DNA from: an uncultured Armatimonadota bacterium
GTDB lineage: Bacteria; Armatimonadota; Armatimonadia; Armatimonadales; Armatimonadaceae
Length of the DNA: 64,000 nt
Direction of reading: 5' to 3'
NCBI GenBank assembly: GCA_903910385.1
Contig: CAIVZM010000007.1
Span: forward strand, 55,231-119,230
The notes below the pieces were generated by a model. It saw nothing but the letters and a program-made list of their open reading frames with translations. It had not been told where the DNA came from and did no database searches. The position numbers and the translations under genes were made by a program. Of the stretch, positions 51,078 to 60,282 are shown piece after piece (within the stretch, counting starts at the first letter, position 1; each line of letters starts with the position of its first letter).

Positions 51078-53555
51078 TTACATTCCCTTTAGTATCAACT
51101 GCGCCGCTGTCTGAAGTAAGGGGTCTTGATGTGGCGCCGTCTCCACATCAGGAGCGGTCAGTACAGCAATGGCAATTTGCGCTTCCGCACTGTCCGGCGC
51201 GACGGCGATTTGAAACAGGGAGTCTGAAATATTTTTTTCCAGAGCTTCGATCAATGCTTCTACCGGGATATCAGCAGCGGAAACGCTCGCAGGGCCGAGT
51301 TTCCAGACATTGCCATCACGGCATAGAGTCGCTACCGGGGCATTCAAACCAAGCGCCAGCGTCGCGACGATTTCATCCGCCGAAGGAGGATCAGAAAGTC
51401 GCACCATCTCCAGTAAGCGCTCAGATAAGCGTGCTATACGGAGTGCATAGGCGCTCCTTTCCGCCAGACGCGCATTCTGAAGTGCGACCGCCGCTTGAGA
51501 AGCGAACGTTAAAAGCGTCCGTATCGATTCGGACTGCCATCGGCGTGGTTGACGCGAATAGATTTCCAGAATCCCGATTACGTCGCCACGATAACGTAAC
51601 GGCACTCCCAGATAGGATGCTACCGTTCCCTGCTGGGGAAGTTCGTATCCTAACACAAAGCGGGAGTCCGCCTGCAAATCTCCCAGAGAAAGGGGACGGT
51701 TGTTTCGTGCGATCCACCAGGTAGGTGAATCGAGGGAGTCGATATTCGTCCCTATCATCGGTTCCGCCAAACGAAACCCCGTTGAAGCGGCGATTTCGAG
51801 AATCAGTTCGCCGGTCGGCGATTTGCGAACGGTATGTAAGGCGCAACGATCCGCGTCCATCACTTCCTGTGTCAGCGATGCGATCAACTCCGATAATGCG
51901 GGAGCGGATTGCGAGGACGCCAGAGCGCGGGCTACCTGATGGAAATAGCGTCGCATATCACGAGACTGCCGCGACGTTTCAGCATACATTCGGGCGTTTT
52001 CAATCGCGATAGCCGCCTGATTCGCGACCGTATAAAGCAATTCCATCTCCGCCACCGTAAATAGGCGACGACGCCCGCTCATCGCCGCCATAACGCCGAT
52101 GGCGGAGGCTCCTACCTGCAGCGGCATACAGGTCAGGGAAACGACCCCCTCGCCGTGCAGAGGAAAACTGGCGTTCCGATGGTCAGCGGCGACATCTTGA
52201 ACGGCGGTCGGAGTTTCAAATTCCATTACCCAACCGGGGATACCTTCGCCGGGGCGTGGACGTAAGCGCTCTGACGCACCCTCCGGCAAACCTTTCTCCA
52301 CCACGAGGTTCAAACGATCCGCTACCCGATCATATAAAAATAACGCAAACTTATCGACTGATAACAGCGAAGTGGCGGCATCCGCCACACGGCTGAGGAT
52401 TTCCGGTAAACGCAAGGTGGAATTTACCGCCTGCGATAACTCATACAATGCCGCGCTTTCTTCCGCGCGTCGCGTAGCGTCTTCATAAAGGACAGCGTTT
52501 TCCATCGCAACCGCCGCCTGTGACGCCAGAGCAGCGAGGAAATTAGCGTCCCCTTGCGTATATACACCTGTCGGTTGTTGAGACAGAACCAGTAAGACGC
52601 CTTGTGGGGTATCGTCATGACGAACCGGGGCTGCCAAAGCGGAGCGATCGGATCGCGCAGGGAACAGCGTATCTACCGTTCGTACTCCCGTGATTTCACT
52701 GCGCCCGCTTTCGGAATCACGGAAGCGAAGAAACTGCGGTTCTACGCCATTGAGCAGCGCAGCTCCTAACCCCGAATCCGCTGGCAGCACGATATCGCGC
52801 TCGTCCTCCGTGAGTCCCTTGTCACAGGCGATATACAGATGCGTTCTCTCATCGTTCACGAGAAGGAGGACGACTCCACTATGCTCCAGATGCGCTCCCG
52901 CCTGTTCCACTACCGTCTCCAGCGCTTCCTGAGCGGTCAGGCTACTGGAAATACGACGCACCGCCTCATGAAGCAAGCTCAATTCCCGTTCCTGCCGATT
53001 CGCTTGTTCGCGCAGTTGGGTATTTTGCAAAACGACCGACGCCGCTGAGGCGAGTGTCGCTAATGTCAGGAAGTCCGTACCATCAAACGTCACATTTCCT
53101 CGTTTGTCTTTCGCCGCCAGCGAACCAATAGGCCGATTCGCTATGAAGATCGGAGAAACGGCTGCCGACTTCATCCGCAGAGAGCCATCGGGAGCGGGAG
53201 ACGAGGAAGGACGGAAGGCAATATATGGTTGTCCTGTTTTTGCCGTATCGCCCGCCAGAGTGTCCGCGACACGTACCCGAGAACCGAGTAAATCAACAGC
53301 GTCTTCGCCAGATGCCGCTACAAAATGAACGGAATCCTCATCCGCTTCCAGCAGTGCGATAGCGGCGGTTTCACAATTGGTAAGGAGTCGAGCTTTCTCG
53401 ACCAGCAACGGCAAAATTTCGTCCGCAGCGCCCCCTCGCGCTAGCGCGGTAAGAATTTCATGGAATACCGGGGTAGCGCCTATTTCCTGTCTCAAATCCG
53501 CTGGAGAGGAGGCGATAGCAGGGATGGATTCCATATTGGATACATTTTGGTTCAT
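51078..53555 (-). CDS. multi-GAF-domain sensor protein
   Basis: About 825 aa made of roughly four consecutive GAF domains (starting near EILTALARGGAADEILPLLV, EAVRRISSSLTAQEALETVV, LYELSQAVNSTLRLPEILSR and YFHQVARALASSQSAPALSE). No histidine kinase, GGDEF or phosphatase domain is recognised; the C-terminal ~120 residues are an unassigned segment. GAF domains bind small ligands or mediate dimerisation. An upstream in-frame TTG lies inside the promoter, so ATG 53555 (or 53534) is the likely start. It is 132 bases before the RsbW-like gene. Confidence 0.82.
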   Translation of the reverse strand: MNQNVSNMESIPAIASSPADLRQEIGATPVFHEILTALARGGAADEILPLLVEKARLLTNCETAAIALLEADEDSVHFVAASGEDAVDLLGSRVRVADTLAGDTAKTGQPYIAFRPSSSPAPDGSLRMKSAAVSPIFIANRPIGSLAAKDKRGNVTFDGTDFLTLATLASAASVVLQNTQLREQANRQERELSLLHEAVRRISSSLTAQEALETVVEQAGAHLEHSGVVLLLVNDERTHLYIACDKGLTEDERDIVLPADSGLGAALLNGVEPQFLRFRDSESGRSEITGVRTVDTLFPARSDRSALAAPVRHDDTPQGVLLVLSQQPTGVYTQGDANFLAALASQAAVAMENAVLYEDATRRAEESAALYELSQAVNSTLRLPEILSRVADAATSLLSVDKFALFLYDRVADRLNLVVEKGLPEGASERLRPRPGEGIPGWVMEFETPTAVQDVAADHRNASFPLHGEGVVSLTCMPLQVGASAIGVMAAMSGRRRLFTVAEMELLYTVANQAAIAIENARMYAETSRQSRDMRRYFHQVARALASSQSAPALSELIASLTQEVMDADRCALHTVRKSPTGELILEIAASTGFRLAEPMIGTNIDSLDSPTWWIARNNRPLSLGDLQADSRFVLGYELPQQGTVASYLGVPLRYRGDVIGILEIYSRQPRRWQSESIRTLLTFASQAAVALQNARLAERSAYALRIARLSERLLEMVRLSDPPSADEIVATLALGLNAPVATLCRDGNVWKLGPASVSAADIPVEALIEALEKNISDSLFQIAVAPDSAEAQIAIAVLTAPDVETAPHQDPLLQTAAQLILKGM

Positions 53556-53574
53556 AATGGCGAGGACGCCCATG

Positions 53575-53604
53575 ATTGTAGCGTTACTCGGTGTCAATCG
53601 TCAA
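53575..53604 (-). promoter_or_regulatory. sigma-70 promoter for the multi-GAF gene
   Basis: On the minus strand: TTGACG (53604-53599), an 18-base spacer and TACAAT (53580-53575). Transcription would start near 53568, leaving a very short leader to the ATG at 53555. Confidence 0.6.
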
Positions 53605-53705
53605 GATTGCCTGTTTACGGAATTCTTCAACACGAAAAAAATTTGCCGGTCTTGGTCTCTGTGTCAGAGTATGATGGTCATTAGTGTGGTGAAAAAAAGT
53701 GTGAT

Positions 53706-53731
53706 TGAACCCTGCCCATGTGGCAGGTTCA
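53706..53731 (+). promoter_or_regulatory. hairpin abutting the radA ribosome-binding site
   Basis: TGAACCCTGCC and GGCAGGTTCA form a 10-bp stem with one bulged C and a 5-base loop. It ends directly at the SD GGGGAGG (53732-53738), seven bases before the GTG of radA. It could influence radA translation. Confidence 0.4.
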
Positions 53732-53745
53732 GGGGAGGTTTTTGA

Positions 53746-55182
53746 GTGGCGCGAACATCAACGCGATTTGTCTGTCAGAACTGCGGAGCGAGTTCCCCGA
53801 AGTGGCAGGGGAAATGCCCCGAATGCAGTGAATGGAATACGATGGTCGAAGAGACGGTTCGCGCCGCGCCTACCCGTTTAGCGTCCGCCATTGCACGTGG
53901 AGCCACTTCGGAAGGATTTGGCGGTGGATCGAGTTCGTCCGGTATCGCGCTTCCGGGTATCGCTTCCGGCGCTCCACGTCCGATTACACTGGTTTCCGCC
54001 ATCGAAAACGCACGCACTTCGACCGGGATCGGAGAGTTCGACCGGGTTCTGGGAGGCGGAATCGTTCCCGGTTCATTGGTATTGATCGGCGGTGATCCCG
54101 GTGTCGGAAAATCCACCCTTCTGACAGGTATGGCTGGCTATGTCGCACGGACGCACGGTCAAATCCTGTACGTTTCCGGCGAGGAAAGCGCCGAGCAAAT
54201 CAAACTGCGGGCAGGTCGCCTCGGAGCAGACCATGAAAACCTGCTGGTCGCTTCAGAAACCGATGTCGCGCAAATTGCCCTGTATGTCCAGACCCTGAAG
54301 CCCCGTTATCTCATCATCGATTCGATACAGACCATGCAGTCTCCGGACACAGAATCCGCGCCGGGAACGGTTTCCCAGGTGCGTTCCTCAGGAGCCGCCT
54401 TTGCAGCTCTGGCGAAGAGTACGCAAATCCCCACTTTCCTGGTCGGTCATGTAACGAAAGAAGGCGCAATCGCCGGCCCACGAGTTCTGGAGCATCTGGT
54501 CGATACCGTCCTCTATTTCGAAGGTGACCGCCACCTGACCTACCGAATGCTTCGCGCCGTCAAAAACCGGTTTGGATCGACCGATGAACTGGGCCTGTTT
54601 GCGATGAAAGAGGAAGGATTGGTCGGCGTCGAAAATCCCTCGGAGATATTTCTTGCCGAACGCCCGCTCAATACCCCCGGTTCGACCGTGACGGCGGTTA
54701 TCGAAGGCTCGCGCCCACTTCTGGTAGAGGTGCAGGCTCTGGTTGCGCCTTCTTCTCTGGCAAATCCGCGGCGAATGTCCAACGGAGTAGACAAAGACCG
54801 CATCGCGCTGGTTCTTGCCGTGCTGGAAAAGCGTGTCGGACTGAGTCTGGCGACCCAAGATGTTTTTGTAAATGTCGCTGGCGGCGTCGAAGTCAACGAA
54901 CCCGCGATTGACCTTGCGGTTGCGCTTGCGGTCGCGTCCTCGCTTATGGATGTTGCTGTGGACCCGAACGCCGTCTTTCTGGGTGAAATCGGACTTTCCG
55001 GTGAGGTGCGAGGCGCGCCGCAGATTGAAAAACGTCTGCGCGAAGCGGCAAGACTCGGTTTCACCAGCGCTCTGGTCGCCCGCCGAAACGCCGGTAAGGA
55101 AACGAAGTCGATAGGGTTGCGGATTGCGGGGGTCGATTCCCTGCGTGAGGCGGTCCAGCAAGCGATCCTCACACGAAAATAA
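53746..55182 (+). CDS. radA: DNA repair protein RadA/Sms
   Basis: RadA is a RecA-like hexameric helicase that extends D-loops in homologous recombination. The N-terminal C4 zinc finger is CQNCGASSPKWQGKCPEC. Walker A is GGDPGVGKSTLL at ~113-124, and the RadA-specific KNRFGSTDELGLFAM is intact. The C-terminal Lon-like domain (VNVAGGVEVNEPAIDLAVAL) completes the 478-aa protein. The start is GTG after a strong SD. A long hairpin follows the stop. Confidence 0.96.
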   Translation: MARTSTRFVCQNCGASSPKWQGKCPECSEWNTMVEETVRAAPTRLASAIARGATSEGFGGGSSSSGIALPGIASGAPRPITLVSAIENARTSTGIGEFDRVLGGGIVPGSLVLIGGDPGVGKSTLLTGMAGYVARTHGQILYVSGEESAEQIKLRAGRLGADHENLLVASETDVAQIALYVQTLKPRYLIIDSIQTMQSPDTESAPGTVSQVRSSGAAFAALAKSTQIPTFLVGHVTKEGAIAGPRVLEHLVDTVLYFEGDRHLTYRMLRAVKNRFGSTDELGLFAMKEEGLVGVENPSEIFLAERPLNTPGSTVTAVIEGSRPLLVEVQALVAPSSLANPRRMSNGVDKDRIALVLAVLEKRVGLSLATQDVFVNVAGGVEVNEPAIDLAVALAVASSLMDVAVDPNAVFLGEIGLSGEVRGAPQIEKRLREAARLGFTSALVARRNAGKETKSIGLRIAGVDSLREAVQQAILTRK

Positions 55183-55218
55183 AGAAGCGCTTCCTCTGCA
55201 CAGAGGGAGCGCTTCTTT
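55181..55218. terminator. bidirectional terminator between radA and the rhamnosidase gene
   Basis: AAAGAAGCGCTTCCTCTG (55181-55198) pairs with CAGAGGGAGCGCTTCTTT (55201-55218) through 18 positions with one G-U wobble and a 2-base centre. The flanking A-rich and T-rich ends give U-tracts on both strands. It overlaps the radA stop codon and lies between convergent genes. Confidence 0.85.
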
Positions 55219-55240
55219 GATTCGTCCATTTGCCTCTCCT

Positions 55241-57607
55241 TCAGGAGACAAATTCGTGCTTGCCCGAACGGATACGTTCTACCCTTCCACCGGGAAGATG
55301 AACTTCCGCGACGGAATCAGAGGGAATTTCGACCTTAAGATGAAATTTATCGACGCTCTTTCGCCATTCCAACCGAATGAGTCCCTGCGGCGCCGGGACG
55401 ACGCCTTTGGCGAAATCCAGTCCGGAAACGAGCGGTTCGATACGAATTTCCCGAAAGCCGGGAGCGGCGGGACGAACGCCGAGTATTCGCGCCGACATCT
55501 GGTAAAGCGGAGTGGCTCCCCAGGCATGGCTGAGATCGCCCACGGTCCACATCTCCCGCAGAGACTGCGTCTCCTCCACTATTTTCCAACGCGCCATCTG
55601 TTGACGCGCATGGCGTTCAAATAGGCCGCAATGAGCAAGCGCATCGAACACAAAATGCATAAAGTAGGGTTGGCAGGAGAAATTAGGACCGGCAATCGCC
55701 TTCTCCAGAATCGACGCCTGCCTGTTTTTTGGAGCCAGGTCATAAAGAACGGCAAGTATATTCACATGGGCGGTGAATGTTTCTATATCTTTGTCTTCCG
55801 GGAGCCACTGACCAGGTTTCACCGAAGATTGAAAGGGTTTACCGTCTCGGTATTGTCCCTTGTCCTCCACCCAGAGTTCGCGCTCGAACGCCGTCTTCGT
55901 CTCCTTCCGCAATTTTTCATAGGCGGTAACGCGCGAGTTGTCCTTCTGCAGTTCTGCGACCCGGATGGCATTGGCAAGAGCGTGATAGTAAAAGGCGGTC
56001 ATGTACCCCTGCCCGATGACTGCAGGCGGATGATGTCCGGGAAACCCTGCGACATCTACCCAATCCATGAACATATAGTTGGGAGCTTCGGAGAGAAGAC
56101 CGTTCTTTCCCCGGTAGCCGGTAAAGGTATCCAGCAGGCTATGTACGGCGGGCGCCAGTTCGCGGACAAGAGTATCATCCCCGGTGTAATCATAGTAGTC
56201 CAGTAACATTTGTAACCAGAGCAAGGAATAGCTGGTATGGAACACCTGATTCTGACACTGCCCCATGATCCAGGCATACTTCCTCAAATCCTGACGCGTC
56301 AACCACGGTTGGAAGAAGGCGCTGTAGTTGAGCAGCGATTCAATCAGGTAGTCGCCCGGATCACTGATGGGTTCCTGATGATGCGGAGAATCCAGATGAT
56401 GCGTTTGCAGGCAAATCTGGGTCGCCCACCGGCAGACGCGCCACAATCGGGTCAACTCTGGGTCACTACAGGAAAATTCGCCTCGGTATTCGACCGGCAA
56501 GGAACAAAAATTCGCCCTAACATCAAGAATCTCTAAAGGAGACTTTATCCCTTCCGCACGGAGGTTGATGACGGAGAAACTATCCATAAACGGCAGTTCT
56601 ACCGTTTGCGTCACCCCGGTAAGCGCAATCGCGGCACGGCGATTGAACCCGGGCGCGTTCGGCTCATTTGGCTCGATGAAGAGCGTCCCACCTCCTCCAC
56701 CACGGATCGTCACTCCGACAAACGCCGACAGAACCCGCTCGTAACGGACGCTCAACGCGCCATCCGAGGGAACCGAAACCGGAAAAAGCTTTTTGCCCGG
56801 CTTCACGATATTTGCGCTGAGGCGCTCCATACCCACCGGAGGGTAAATCGCCTCCATTCGGGGAGGAACTTCGCTGGCGACAATCGGTTGCCAGCGGTTC
56901 GAAATGATCGTCGCAGACTGCCAGACACTGTCATCAAACCCGCTCAATCGCCAACCTGCGGGTTCTTCTCCGCCATGGAATACCCAGTAGCCATCGTGTT
57001 TCTTCCAGTAGGCGGCGGGGATAACCTTCCACGATGCGTCCGTTACTACGGGTATCGTCAGCCCTTCGATCTCACAGAGGAACCCGCCATGCTCACGAGT
57101 TCCCTCCCATCCGATCAACCGCTCGGAAAAAACCTCTACTGCGAGAACATTCCGTCCTTTTTTCAGAAGCGGCGCCAGATCACGGACATCATAAAACCAT
57201 TTCCCGGTCGGTACCCGATGGTAATCCATCCCGATATCTGCGGGTCCCCGCGACGCCAACTTCCCATTCACCCACAGGCGGTAGCTGGCATCCGCGCTAA
57301 GATAAGCTATAACCTCCGACGGAACGCTTCCCAGATCGAATTCCCGACGGAACAGGGACACCGGATTCTCTTCCGATGCCCAGATCCATGATGCCCGGAA
57401 GGGGGTCGTCTTCTGATGTGGCGCAAAGCGATAGCCAGGGGCCTCAACCCCACCATCGCGGAGGAGCGTTTTCATTGCCTTAGAGACAATAGGGCCACGA
57501 CAGTCGGGTTCCGGAGCGTTCGCTTCTGCGCCGGTCGCTGGCAGGGTTTCAGATGTCAGGGCAAGAGGAGCGATTGTCGCCATTTGTATCATTTTCCGTC
57601 GTGTCAT
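55241..57607 (-). CDS. alpha-L-rhamnosidase-like (GH78-type) secreted enzyme
   Basis: 788 aa. The N-terminus MTRRKMIQMATIAPLALTS has a twin-Arg and hydrophobic stretch, so Tat export is possible. A beta-rich domain like those before GH78 barrels follows (WIWASEENPVSLFRREFDLG, SYRLWVNGKLASRGPADIGM). The (alpha/alpha)6 barrel begins near WRVCRWATQICLQTHHLDSP. The canonical DCPQRDERxGWTGD motif is replaced by DSPHHQEPISDPGDY, keeping the first Asp and a Glu. It probably belongs to a divergent GH78 subgroup; the substrate is uncertain. Confidence 0.8.
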   Translation of the reverse strand: MTRRKMIQMATIAPLALTSETLPATGAEANAPEPDCRGPIVSKAMKTLLRDGGVEAPGYRFAPHQKTTPFRASWIWASEENPVSLFRREFDLGSVPSEVIAYLSADASYRLWVNGKLASRGPADIGMDYHRVPTGKWFYDVRDLAPLLKKGRNVLAVEVFSERLIGWEGTREHGGFLCEIEGLTIPVVTDASWKVIPAAYWKKHDGYWVFHGGEEPAGWRLSGFDDSVWQSATIISNRWQPIVASEVPPRMEAIYPPVGMERLSANIVKPGKKLFPVSVPSDGALSVRYERVLSAFVGVTIRGGGGGTLFIEPNEPNAPGFNRRAAIALTGVTQTVELPFMDSFSVINLRAEGIKSPLEILDVRANFCSLPVEYRGEFSCSDPELTRLWRVCRWATQICLQTHHLDSPHHQEPISDPGDYLIESLLNYSAFFQPWLTRQDLRKYAWIMGQCQNQVFHTSYSLLWLQMLLDYYDYTGDDTLVRELAPAVHSLLDTFTGYRGKNGLLSEAPNYMFMDWVDVAGFPGHHPPAVIGQGYMTAFYYHALANAIRVAELQKDNSRVTAYEKLRKETKTAFERELWVEDKGQYRDGKPFQSSVKPGQWLPEDKDIETFTAHVNILAVLYDLAPKNRQASILEKAIAGPNFSCQPYFMHFVFDALAHCGLFERHARQQMARWKIVEETQSLREMWTVGDLSHAWGATPLYQMSARILGVRPAAPGFREIRIEPLVSGLDFAKGVVPAPQGLIRLEWRKSVDKFHLKVEIPSDSVAEVHLPGGRVERIRSGKHEFVS

Positions 57608-57773
57608 GTTGTCTTGTTATCTTTTACTGGTCGTTCTTAGATTGACCGAAAATTGCCGTATCCCTTCCGGGAAGGGTACAGACTCTTGTACAAAGGATTT
57701 ATTAGTCGCAAGCGAGCGGGAATCCTGAACTCTGTCTCGCACAAAATCCCCCTTTTGGATATGATAAAGGGAT

Positions 57774-58877
57774 ATGAAAATAAAAGCCGCCGTTTTACGC
57801 GGAATCAATACCCCTTTTTCGATTGAGGAACTGGAACTGGCTCCACCTGGTCCTCGGGAAGCTCTGGTGAAGATCAAGGCGGCGGGAGTCTGTCACAGCG
57901 ATTGGCATTTACGCACCGGATCGACGAAGTACCCGCTACCTCTGGTTCCCGGTCATGAAGGCGCAGGTATCGTTACCGCTGTCGGAAGTGAAGTCACACA
58001 TGTTCGTATTGGTGACCACGTCAGTCTGAACTGGGCGGCGAACTGCGGAAACTGCTTTTACTGCAATCGGAGCCAGCCCTTTTTGTGCGCCGCCTACGCG
58101 ACGCCTAACTGGGCGGGAACGATGCCTGATGGATCGACGCGATTGTCCTCAAACGGTTTGCCTATCTATCACTTCAAGATGACGGCATGCTTCGCGGAGT
58201 ATGCCGTCGTCCCGGAAGTTTGTTGCATTCCGGTTCCTGAAGCGTTACCATTCCCACTGGCGGCGTTGATCGGGTGCGCCGTCACCACTGGAGTCGGCGC
58301 AGTTTTGAACAAGGCGAGGGTTCAGGCAGGTGAGAGCGTCGCCGTGTTCGGCGTGGGCGGAATCGGACTGAGCAGTTTGCTTGCGGCGCGGTATGCGGGC
58401 GCAGACCCGATTATTGCGGTGGATACGAACGAGGAGAAATTGGCGCTGGCAAAGTCCTGTGGCGCGACACATGGTCTTATCAATAATGCCGACGCGATCG
58501 GGGCGATCCGTGATCTGACAGAGGGTCGCGGAGCGGATTATGTTTTCGAAGCGGTAGGCATTCCTGCCGTTCAGGAGCAATGTCTGAGCGCCGCTCGTCC
58601 CGGCGGGAATATCATTCTGGCAGGTCTTTCCCCGATGGGTTCGGTCACGAACTTTCCCGGCGCGTTGTTGACCCGTCAGGAGAAGACAGTAGCCGGGACA
58701 TATTATGGCTCTTCGGACATGGCGCAGGACTTTCCCCGTTTCGCCCGGATGCACCTCGAAGGTAAGCTCGATTTATCCTTACTTATCTCGCGTTCTTACC
58801 CATTGGAAAACATCAACGACGCCTTTGTAGAAATGCTTTCCGGCAAGATTGGTCGCTCCGTCATTCTATTTGAATGA
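57774..58877 (+). CDS. zinc-dependent alcohol dehydrogenase (MDR family)
   Basis: 367 aa. Catalytic zinc ligands are Cys in AAGVCHSDWH, His in VPGHEGAG and Cys in LIGCAVTTGVG. The structural zinc site is the four-cysteine lobe NCGNCFYCNRSQPFLC. The coenzyme fold carries VFGVGGIGLSSLLAARYAGA, and VDTNEEKL with an Asp after the second strand suggests NAD. It resembles class-III-type or aryl-alcohol dehydrogenases; the substrate is unknown. AAAGGG lies just before the ATG. Its stop is nine bases from the convergent AraC gene. Confidence 0.92.
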   Translation: MKIKAAVLRGINTPFSIEELELAPPGPREALVKIKAAGVCHSDWHLRTGSTKYPLPLVPGHEGAGIVTAVGSEVTHVRIGDHVSLNWAANCGNCFYCNRSQPFLCAAYATPNWAGTMPDGSTRLSSNGLPIYHFKMTACFAEYAVVPEVCCIPVPEALPFPLAALIGCAVTTGVGAVLNKARVQAGESVAVFGVGGIGLSSLLAARYAGADPIIAVDTNEEKLALAKSCGATHGLINNADAIGAIRDLTEGRGADYVFEAVGIPAVQEQCLSAARPGGNIILAGLSPMGSVTNFPGALLTRQEKTVAGTYYGSSDMAQDFPRFARMHLEGKLDLSLLISRSYPLENINDAFVEMLSGKIGRSVILFE

Positions 58878-58885
58878 TTTGATGC

Positions 58886-59770
58886 CTAATTTTGCAGCGG
58901 CATGACTATACACTGTGATTCCCGACGCCAGACTCGTGGAGGTTTTCCAAACTGGCGACGGAAGCGACGATAGAAATAAGATAAATTATCGAATCCACAG
59001 TCAGCGGCGACATCCAGGATATCGGCAGGTGTTGTCGCAAGCAGCATTGCGGCATGATTAAGACGGACTTCGTTGATAAATTCGGTAGGCGTTTGCTGTC
59101 GATAAAATTTGAGGGTTCTCGTCAAATGAGCGCGTGTGACTCCACTAACCTCAACAAAACGGGGAAGACCTACTCGAAGGTTTTCCTCCTCGTACATGGC
59201 GCGACATGCCAGAGAAAGCCAGACTGGAAATCCCAAATCCGGATGAGTTGATTCGGCTTGATGAGGAACGAAATAATCAAGGACGGCAGTCCAGAAACGG
59301 CACAGAGACTGACGAGCAGGTCGCCCCTGAGGAGTCTGCTGAAATATCCGCAATATTTCTCCAAACAGGGCGGCGCACTCCTCCCGTTGGGCTTCTGGAA
59401 TGCGGACGGAAGGAGCAGCCCCTAGGGTCACGTTCAGAAAGATGGTATCCTCACGACCTGAGAGACGACAGTATCTTTCCCAGAGATCTGCCGGAAACGC
59501 CACATTAATGAGATGAAACCGACGACCTGTTAGGGAATGACAATCATCCGCACGCACCAGAATCAGGTCGCCTGCCGACAGTTCTGTCGTAGAACCGTTG
59601 ATAGTATGCGTGACTTTGTCCTCCAGAACATAGAAAATTTCAAAGAAGTCGTGTGTATGTGGAGGAGTCACAGGGCGAATTCGACCGGAAACGAATCCTG
59701 CATGAAAATCAACTCCGGGCGTAATTAGATTAAAAAGAAGGCGTCCGACTTGAGAACCCACAAAAGTCAT
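58886..59770 (-). CDS. AraC-family transcriptional regulator
   Basis: 294 aa. The N-terminal cupin domain is clear (PVTPPHTHDFFEIFYVLEDK, TINGSTTELSAGDLILVRAD). The C-terminal HTH pair is VGLPRFVEVSGVTRAHLTRT and ILDVAADCGFDNLSYFYRRF, ending FGKPPRVWRR. It resembles RhaS-like regulators of carbohydrate genes. It is divergent from the pilin-like operon starting at 59950, and the 179-base gap carries palindromes that may be its targets. The neighbouring rhamnosidase makes a rhamnose-type ligand conceivable (inference). Confidence 0.9.
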   Translation of the reverse strand: MTFVGSQVGRLLFNLITPGVDFHAGFVSGRIRPVTPPHTHDFFEIFYVLEDKVTHTINGSTTELSAGDLILVRADDCHSLTGRRFHLINVAFPADLWERYCRLSGREDTIFLNVTLGAAPSVRIPEAQREECAALFGEILRIFQQTPQGRPARQSLCRFWTAVLDYFVPHQAESTHPDLGFPVWLSLACRAMYEEENLRVGLPRFVEVSGVTRAHLTRTLKFYRQQTPTEFINEVRLNHAAMLLATTPADILDVAADCGFDNLSYFYRRFRRQFGKPPRVWRRESQCIVMPLQN

Positions 59771-59867
59771 TACTTTGTCCGTGATGCATCACCGCACTCA
59801 GCCAATAAATATCACTATAGTACAAAATAATATCACATTATCGGAAGATTTTAGGAGGCTATCGTAC

Positions 59868-59880
59868 TAAAATGATTTTA
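59868..59880. promoter_or_regulatory. A/T palindrome in the divergent region
   Basis: TAAAATGATTTTA is a perfect 13-base palindrome between the AraC gene and the operon starting at 59950. It could be a regulator site or part of an A/T-rich promoter. Confidence 0.4.
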
Positions 59881-59914
59881 TCAACGGTTCAGGGCGAACC
59901 GCAAATCGCAGATG

Positions 59915-59928
59915 GAATGGTTCCATTC
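59915..59928. promoter_or_regulatory. GAATGG-TT-CCATTC palindrome, candidate operator
   Basis: GAATGG (59915-59920) and CCATTC (59923-59928) surround two bases, 22 bases before the ATG at 59950. A second short inverted repeat (GGTTC-N5-GAACC) lies just upstream at 59886-59900. The position downstream of any promoter fits a repressor site. Confidence 0.45.
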
Positions 59929-59949
59929 TGAAAAGTGTAGAGAGGCGAA

Positions 59950-60222
59950 ATGAAAAAAGAGATAAAGCCCGTAATAATTATTGTCGCTCTCATTGCGGTC
60001 GTCGCTCTTGTGGGTGGTTTGTACTATGCTATGATGGGTTCAGGTTCTGGCGGGGGAATGTCCAAGGTGGCAAGTCCTTACGGTCTTCCTAAATCCGCAT
60101 CCGATTTTCAACGTCCGCTCCCCACCGGTTCCGGGATAAATGCCATCACTGGGGAGGTATTGCCACCCCGAAAGATGCATCCAGACCCAGCCAAATTGAT
60201 GCAACCGCCAGGCTCACACTGA
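59950..60222 (+). CDS. small membrane-anchored protein before the pseudopilin gene
   Basis: 90 aa. The basic N-terminus MKKEIKP is followed by one hydrophobic helix (VIIIVALIAVVALVGGLYYA) and a Gly/Ser-rich linker. The extracytoplasmic tail is Pro-rich (PYGLPKSASDFQRPLPTGSG, PPRKMHPDPAKLMQPPGSH). GAGAGGCG is just upstream of the ATG. No family is recognised. It is 60 bases before the DUF1559 gene and probably co-transcribed; a minor-pilin or assembly-accessory role is a guess. Confidence 0.6.
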   Translation: MKKEIKPVIIIVALIAVVALVGGLYYAMMGSGSGGGMSKVASPYGLPKSASDFQRPLPTGSGINAITGEVLPPRKMHPDPAKLMQPPGSH

Positions 60223-60282
60223 TGGGTCTGAATGGTTTTTATTGCTTATCCATCCTGCATTCCCAATATTCATGGAGGAATT

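Noticed and set aside
54388..55251. A 287-aa frame antisense to radA
   Set aside because: It is antisense to a core DNA repair gene and spans its terminator; no domain was recognised.
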